64,000 nucleotides of DNA from Zea mays (Eukaryota > Streptophyta > Magnoliopsida > Poales > Poaceae): NCBI RefSeq assembly GCF_902167145.1, contig NC_050098.1:116164207-116228206 (forward strand), read 5' to 3'. A model generated the notes under the pieces. The model made no database searches, was not told the DNA's origin, and saw only the letters and a program-made list of their open reading frames with translations. Shown piece by piece: positions 57,985 through 64,000 of the stretch (positions are counted from its first letter, which is position 1; every line of letters starts with the position of its first letter). A program made the position numbers and the translations under genes.

Positions 57985-58776
57985 GCATAACCAGTTTGTC
58001 TGCAGAAGAGCCATGGAGTCCATTCCGCATCGGGGAACACTGTTTACGTGCACCCAGGTCGTCCTCCAACCAACATCTAGCAATTCAAGTGGGCAGAACG
58101 GCGATAGAGGATGTGAGCTACAACACTTGAAGGTCAAAGTGACATCTGGTATTTTTCTATAACTACGATTTTATGTATGTATGAAGTGCTGTAACTCTTT
58201 CTCCACATACCCTTGCTGACACTTGGCATGTGGCAAGACACATTTTGCATTAGTACTACAATAGATACTAGCAATACACAAATGTTTCTGCCCTTTTTTT
58301 CTCAGCTTGTTGATTTCCTTCCTCATGCTACCAATATAATTTTGTTTTGTGAATACTATCAATATAACTCATATATCTGACTGTATCTGCGTCAAATGGT
58401 ACACATCTTGCAGGTGATGATGCTCAATGTAATCTTCTATATGGACACTTTGTACGCATGAGGAAAAATTATGCTGCACTAATATTCAAGAGAGAAAGCT
58501 CGTGGATGCCAGTAGGTCTTTTGTACATACTGCTTGCTCAACACATGTCATGTCGAGGCTGCCCTTTTGTGTATTGCTTGGTAAATGCTGCGAAACGTTC
58601 CTGAATATATGGGGTAATTGCAATGTCTTAACCCTACATTTCATTATGAAGTATGAAACTGTCAAACAGAACAATCTCCATTAACCAAACTCTACAGGGC
58701 CATGGGGTACATTTCACCAATCAGCCATTCATCATCCACAGGCCACAGGTTCAGTATACGGGCCACTAGCTAGTCA
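57985..58776 (+). other. 3' flank of PPR gene, no gene seen
   Basis: Probable 3' untranslated region, then AT-rich DNA. Short frames on both strands have no features. No transposon ends recognised. Confidence 0.45.
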
Positions 58777-58795
58777 GGGGGGGGGGGGGGGGGGG
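58777..58795 (+). repeat. Poly-G tract, 19 bases
   Basis: An uninterrupted run of 19 G after TAGTCA. Either a true homopolymer or an assembly length uncertainty. Confidence 0.95.
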
Positions 58796-58836
58796 TATCC
58801 AAAAAATGGATTGCTACATAGGCTAGCTTATCAGAT

Positions 58837-58985
58837 GAGAAAATTGGAATTATACCATTATGAAAGATAGGTTTCACTACTTTACCATTATTTTAGACGG
58901 TTTCGTTCGAATGCCATTATCAAACGTACCACACACGCTATAATGCCATTTTGCCATTAAATAAAACAAAAAAATGATTCAATAA
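58837..58985 (+). repeat. Left terminal inverted repeat of the Mutator-like element
   Basis: Pairs with 59333-59474. Shared words include ACGCTATAATGCCATTTTG, CCATTATTTTAG and CCATTATCAAAC. Confidence 0.8.
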
Positions 58986-59332
58986 AAAAAAATTGTACGG
59001 CAGCTGCTACTTCGGTGCGTTCCTTCGCTCGGCTTCTCGTCACCGTCCTCCTCGGGGTGAGCATGAACGCGAGAGGAGCGCAGGGGGCGAGGTGTAGCAG
59101 CGCAGGGTCTGAAGCACTCGGTCGCGACACTGCTCGACGGTGTGCTGGGTCCGCCAGCCGCGGCACGGTGGGAGTTGACGGTGTCGGTGTCCGCTAGTCG
59201 ATGGGGCGACGCCGCCCTTGCGTCGAGCAGCAAACGTCGCCCGTCGCTCCATGGGTCGGGCATCACGCCGGCGCCGAGGAAGAAGGCGAAGAATGGGGTC
59301 GTACAGGTAAGTCTGGGAGAAAATGGTGGAAA

Positions 59333-59474
59333 ATATATTTTTTGTTTTATTTAATAACAAAATGGCATTATAGCGTGTGTCGTGTGTTTGATAATGGTAT
59401 TTAATCGAAGCCTCCTAAAATAATGGCAAAGTGGCGAAACCCACTTTTCATAATGGCATGATTCCAAATTTCTC
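59333..59474 (-). repeat. Right terminal inverted repeat of the Mutator-like element
   Basis: Inverse of the left arm. CAAAATGGCATTATAGCGTG and GTTTGATAATGG correspond to the left-arm words. Confidence 0.8.
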
Positions 59475-59989
59475 TCAGATGAAGATGGATAGCTTCTCGG
59501 ATCACTAAAGTGAGTTTTTTGGACCAATAGCTTTTGCAAAAGCACCGGCTCCCCCCAAACAGGCCCTGTGACCGAGGTTTGCTTTTGTCGTCCAACAGAG
59601 TGCAAGTAGGGTGGTGTGGTGCTGATAATGCAAGTGCTGGCCGGAAAAAAATGGCACTGTGAAGCATCTGAAATGTTGTTTGGCTCTTGGTTCATAGGAA
59701 TGGCAGCTTAGGCCTTAGGATAGAGCAAAGCAGCACGATTACATGTTAATATATTGTTCCTGCTTTTATAATTGATGTCCGTTACTAAATTTCTGGAAAA
59801 TTAGTAAAATGTATTCGTGTACCACCTTTTGGGAGAAAATGCTATATCCATGTATTGGTGCTCCTTGCTAATAGGCTGGCACCCTAAATAGACAAACTGG
59901 CCAGTATAAATCAAAGTGCCTTCATACATGGTAGATATATTCATGACAATTTCCTAATGGTTAATTAAACTTTCAAGATGCTTCAAAAA
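59475..59989. other. Gene-free spacer with one MITE-like end
   Basis: CTCCCCCCAAACAGGCCCTG at about 59550-59569 looks like the inverted end of a hAT-type MITE (CAGGGCCTGTTTGG). I find no matching other end. The remainder is unremarkable. Confidence 0.3.
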
Positions 59990-61860
59990 AGGGTATTCCC
60001 TCCCTTTTCTTAAAACTTGACTTCAAGAAGGCTTTTGATTCAGTTTGTTGGGCCTTTCTGCTAGAAGTTCTCCATCACTTGGGCTTTGGACAGACTTGGT
60101 GCAATTTGATTTTCAATCTTCTTAAGACCTCTTCCACGCAAATTCTTGTGAATGGGGAACCTAGTCAGACTATTAGAAATAAGAGAGGGTTGAGGCAGGG
60201 GATCCTCTATCTCCTGTCCTGCTTATATTGGTTATGGATGTCCTTAATAGCCTTTTTTTATCAAGGCAGTTGAGCTTGGTTTGGTGCATCCCCTAGCAGG
60301 AAGAAGTATCAATCAAGGGTATCTATATATGCTGATGACGTGGCAGTCTTTGTCAAACCGGATATTGGAGACCTTGATGTTGATGTAGTCAAGTCAACCT
60401 GCACAAAAAGCTTCTCTTATCCAATTAGATGTCATGCTGATACTGTGGAATTGGCTGTCCAGGCCTAGGTTGTGCCTCCCATATTTTCCTACTACTTATC
60501 TTGGGCTTCCTCTTAGTACCAAAAGGCTCACGGCAGGGTGTCTTATGCCATGGATCGAGAAAATCATAGATAAGTCTCAGGATGGAAAACTGCTCTCTTG
60601 AACCTAGCTGGGAGATGTACGCTGGTTAAGTCTGTCCTCTCTGCTATTCCGGTCTATTTGCTCATTGTACTCAATGTCCCTAATGGCCTGTTCGTTTATG
60701 CCGGATTTCACTAAGAATCGTTTCAGCTGATCAAACCTTATATAAATTAGATAAACAATCCAGCTAGGAATCGTTCCGGGTGCTCAATCCACTGGAACCG
60801 AACAGACCCTAAATGGTGCATCAAAGCTATTGACAAAATAATGAGTTTTTTATGGAAAGGCAGAAGGGAGGCTAGAGGGTAGCTGTTTTATAGCTTGGGA
60901 TAAAATTGTTAGACCCTTTTAGCTTGGACGTTTGGGCGTTCCTGACTTCCTCACTATGAGTTGGGCTCTGCAGTTGAGATGGTTGTGGCTCTAGAAGATG
61001 GATCCTTATAAACCTTGGACTGGCTTAAACCTCAACATTTCCACACAAGCTAAAGCCATCTTTTAGGCTGCAGTGAGCCAGTGACTACCACTATTGGTAA
61101 TGGAGCTACAACGTTGTTTTGGGAGGACAAGTGAATTCATGACAGCTCTATTGTTGAGCTTGCCCCTTTTTGCTGTTGTGGTGTCAAAAAAGGATAAAAA
61201 AAAGTGCAGAACTATTCAATAGGCTCTCCCTTCTTTCGCTTGGGTGCAAGATATCAAAGGAAACCTCTTTCGTTGGCTGGCATTCTAAAATTTTTGAAGC
61301 TGTGGGAGATTCCGGAAGATTTCTATATAAAAGTTAGAGCCGACAAACATGTTTAGAGGTTCTCCAATTATGGACCGTTTACATCTAAGTTTGCTTACAG
61401 AGCTTTTTTTCATTGGTGATGTAGTTTTTGAGCCTTGGAAGAGGATCTGGAAGAGCTAGGTGGCCCCTAAATGCAAGTTTTTCATTTGCTAGCTATTAAT
61501 AACAAGTGCTGGACTGCAGACATTCTAAAAAAAGAGCGCTTGACTTCCTGGAGTATTGCGTTCTTTGTGATCAAGAAGAGAAAACCGTGCAACATATCAT
61601 CTCCAGTTGTGTTTTTGTAAGACAATTTTGGCATTCTATTCTTTCCCTTATTGGGTTTCGGCTGTAGTCCCCAAGAGAAGTGATACTCGTTCGTTGAGTG
61701 GTGGAGGGAAGCCCTGTCATTAATTACCAAGGCAAGAAAAAAAGGCTTCACAATGCTTTCATTCTGGGAGCTTGAGCAGCTGAAAGCATAGAAATAAATG
61801 TCATCACTTTTCAAACCCTTAAATCATGTATGACTACAAAAACTCTGGATCATAGAGGTA
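59990..61860 (+). pseudogene. Decayed L1-type LINE (reverse transcriptase and zinc-finger end)
   Basis: KLDFKKAFDSVCWAFLLEVL with LVNGEPSQTIRNKRGLRQG (60013-60200) are LINE reverse transcriptase blocks. After frameshifts, YADDVAVFVKP (60328-60360) is the catalytic motif. Further blocks include KAIDKIMSFLWKGRREA (about 60826) and KCKFFIC with WWREALSLITKA (about 61470-61730), the zinc-finger-like C-terminus usual in plant L1 elements. Many stops and shifts; the endonuclease and 5' part are absent. A 121-bp MITE interrupts it at 60684. No poly-A tail or target repeat identified. Confidence 0.8.
60684..60804. mobile_element. Small hAT-like MITE inside the LINE, 121 bp
   Basis: The ends TGGCCTGTTCG and CGAACAGA are inverted. 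GTCCCTAA before (60676-60683) and GACCCTAA after (60805-60812) look like an 8-bp target repeat with one change. Removing the insert with one repeat reunites the LINE codons NVPKWCIK in one frame. Confidence 0.65.
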
Positions 61861-62504
61861 TGTACAACCTTAGACTCCGGTTCGGTTTTCAAAATATAAG
61901 AGACAATTAAGAGACTACACAATACAACCTGAGGCTCTGGATAATAAATGCAAGTAAAAGGTAACATGTATACCGAGTCGTGAAGAGGTGAACTCTTCGC
62001 GAAAAGTCTGTCTCTTGTATTTTTTTACTTAGCTCTTTAGAGACTCTCAAGAGACTCCATATTAAATACATACCTTAGATCAGATCGTTGGGGAGAAGGT
62101 GCACCGCCAATGTCAGATGGCGCGCGAGGTGCCGAAGTTCCTATCACCAACGACGTCACACGAGAAGAAAATCCTGCAGCTAGCAGGTGCCAACACCGCA
62201 CATGAAAAAAATTCAAGACCTGATCAAAAGCGGACAAGCACCTGACGTGAAAGCTACTCCCAACGACGACTAATAAGCTCCAACTACAGTAACAACAGTA
62301 ACTACTGCTAATAGCTACTAGTTAGCACAGATTTCCAAGGCTTACGACACTTGAATCACCGGTAGACGACTAGTGTTGGCAATGAGTTCTAAATTTTACA
62401 CTATAAAATTTAAAAATCGAATCGGGTTAGGATCAAACTCTATTTCTATTTATTTTTAAACTAAAATTAATTAATTTCTCTAACTTATTGTGAAAAAACA
62501 TTTA
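61861..62504. other. Gene-free stretch
   Basis: There are AGAGAC/GTCTCT words in both orientations (61900-62060), perhaps a decayed MITE, then AT-rich DNA. No coding features. Confidence 0.35.
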
Positions 62505-62673
62505 GGATGTGTTTGGTTTCTAGGAACCCTCTATTTTTATTTCATTTTAGTCCCTAAATTACCAAACACGAAAAATAAAAACTCTATTTTAATTTCTGTA
62601 TTTGGCAACTTAGGGATTAAAATGTAATAAAATGAAGGGACTAAAAATTAGTCCATAGAAATCAAACACCTTG
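62505..62673. mobile_element. Tourist-like MITE, 169 bp
   Basis: The ends GGATGTGTTTGGTTTCTAGG and CCATAGAAATCAAACACCTTG are imperfect inverted repeats (13 of the 14 bases at positions 5-18 agree). TTA stands on both sides (62502-62504, 62674-62676), the target of PIF/Tourist elements. Non-coding and AT-rich. Confidence 0.6.
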
Positions 62674-62764
62674 TTAGATTGTGATCCATTACCACCCCTA
62701 TAGACGACTACGATGAAGGTGTTTTGTTTTCTTCCAGGATCATATAATCTAGCCTAGAGATGTT

Positions 62765-63345
62765 AATGGGAACCTGATATCCGCTAACCCGTAGAGAATT
62801 CCGCTATTAGGGTTAGGATCACATGGGTATAAATATGGGACAAAAATCCTCACCCATTAGGCAAGCGAGTATGAGTTTGGGAAGCAATCATCTGAACCCG
62901 ATTACCCATGGGTCATATTCACCCAGTAAAACTAGGTGTGCAGTCTAATAGGCAATAAGTGCAGTAACTAATCCAACCTTTTAAGCATCCATTCACCTAA
63001 CCTAACCGACCAACTGTTCTGGCCACCGATCCATGTGTCACTTTGTGTATTGGTTTTTGTATGGTTAAACAATTTTTTTTTCTTGTTACGTGTCAGATTT
63101 ATTGATGATGTATTGTCGCTGATTGTCGTGTGACTGTTAATGTCATATAAAAATAACGTGATAATGCTTTTTTTGTTGAGGATGGAGACCCATTGGGGAC
63201 TCGATACCCGAATGGGGTTGGGTATGAGATGAATCTTATACCCATGATGGGTATGAGTATGATGATGAAAATGAGTATATCTTCATGGGATGAGTATGGG
63301 GTATCCAAACCCGGTGAGGAATTCTCCATTGACACATCTAATACA
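62765..63345. mobile_element. Possible non-autonomous hAT-like element
   Basis: Near the left AGATGTTAATGGGAAC, and near the right the inverse of AGATGTGTCAATGG. Both sides carry many ACCCATGGGT/GGGTATGAG words in opposite senses, a pattern seen in grass hAT derivatives. Borders and target repeats are not clear (AGCCTA occurs on both outer flanks). Confidence 0.35.
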
Positions 63346-64000
63346 GCCTATGGATTATATGAGCACCTATTAACCTATTTATGGATTATCATAATCTAAG
63401 TATCTAGATTACATAATAATCTGTGTTGTTTTTTTGACTCTCAATTAGTTTAAGATGGATTATATAATAAAATAAACAGGAGCAGGTTCAAAAAGGATAG
63501 ATGGGTGACCATGTATCGCTCTCTGTCTCCACCACCCCTTTTGTCAGAGATGACATGCTACGTGCTTGCGTTGGCAGGAGTTCCGCATGGCTAGCTCTAG
63601 CTGCCTGTCAAGAGTAACGCTGGCTGTACGTCATGAATGCTGTAGAGTGACAACGGTAGGAGAGGGATTTGTGCTGGCTGTCAAAGATTGTACACTGCAC
63701 CGTGACAGCTGCTACTGCTCCATTGCTACGTACAGCAGGTACGTACGGTAGGTGAGGGAAACGAGTTTGGGCTTGGCCAGCCCTAGCAGCCATTGCATCG
63801 CTCGCCGTGGATTTCGTGGTTACTGAAACTGACATGCATGCGTGCGTGCGCGATGTGATGTACCTTGACGATGTCTATTGGTATATGTCGTGAGGTGGTA
63901 ATTGTCAGCAACAACGGCGTTGCGTGGTCTATATGTTCTTGAATTATTGACACGTGCCTAGATAGTTACCGACTGCAAATCGTCGTCTCTCTCTCTCTGT
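63346..64000. other. Gene-free right edge with short simple repeats
   Basis: No supported gene. TGCATGCGTGCGTGCGCG near 63834 and a (CT)n run at about 63984-63997 are simple repeats. Confidence 0.4.

Larger units (their letters stand above)
58837..59474. mobile_element. Mutator-like foldback element with GC-rich core (Pack-MULE candidate), 638 bp
   Basis: The ends start GAGAAAATTGG (58837) and finish CCAAATTTCTC (59474). The GAGAAAATT type terminus with repeated CCATTAT words is Mutator-like. Terminal inverted repeats are about 140 bp (58837-58985 and 59333-59474), roughly 85% alike by eye. TCAGAT stands on both sides (58831-58836, 59475-59480), shorter than the 9 bp usual for Mutator. The core 59000-59320 is far more GC-rich than the arms, ends with a donor-like CAGGTAAGT (59307) and has frames open on both strands. 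Confidence 0.72.

Noticed and set aside
1..64000. CRISPR arrays, tRNA, rRNA, operons, phage or plasmid functions
   Set aside because: None of the required patterns seen; the direct repeats present are LTR, subterminal or untranslated-region tandem repeats of plant transposons.

Overview
This is nuclear DNA of a grass, most likely maize (Zea mays) or a close Andropogoneae relative. The evidence is the stack of nested LTR retrotransposons, a Ji/Opie-like Sirevirus (copia), chromodomain-bearing Ty3/gypsy elements with LTRs of several kb, a CACTA element with CCCGTCGGC-type subterminal repeats, and an intronless PPR gene at the right end. I see no prokaryotic or organellar signal. The species is inferred from element families, not from any search.

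Region 1 (1-19123) is a Sirevirus cut by the left window edge. It has a broken gag, a broken pol and an intact-looking 3' LTR (17843-19123). A 6,285-bp CACTA transposon (2128-8412, TSD TAA, perfect 13-bp TIRs, transposase genes on the minus strand) sits inside gag. A chromovirus-type LTR (about 12.9 kb to 17218) sits in the 3' noncoding part. The Sirevirus itself landed in the chromodomain codons of an older gypsy element, whose last codons and 3' LTR follow at 19124-21184.

Region 2 (21185-52063) has two truncated Tat-lineage gypsy elements facing each other, a minus-oriented one (21185 to about 23420) and a plus-oriented one (about 23420-23433, then 45490-52063). Each carries an ORF antisense to its own element, with its own TATA box. 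At their junction a Del/Tekay-type chromovirus (23434-45489, TSD CACGT) inserted. Its 5' LTR was later hit by a second gypsy element with LTRs of about 4 kb (25418-37709, TSD GGGAT). The 3' LTR of the plus-oriented Tat element holds a solo LTR of 3,263 bp (48095-51357, TSD GAATC).

Region 3 (52064-64000) is gene-bearing. An orphan reverse-oriented LTR-like stretch is followed by about 2.9 kb of upstream DNA with paired telo-box motifs. Next comes an intact 536-codon P-class PPR gene (56374-57984), resembling Arabidopsis At5g43820. To its right are a small Mutator-like foldback element with a GC-rich core (Pack-MULE candidate), a decayed LINE split by a small MITE, and further MITE-like sequences.

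The PPR gene is the only host gene I can support. All other coding sequence is transposon-derived and most of it is frameshifted or interrupted. No CRISPR array, tRNA, rRNA or operon was seen. The least usual material is the face-to-face Tat pair with its antisense ORFs and hairpin-rich 130-bp tandem array.
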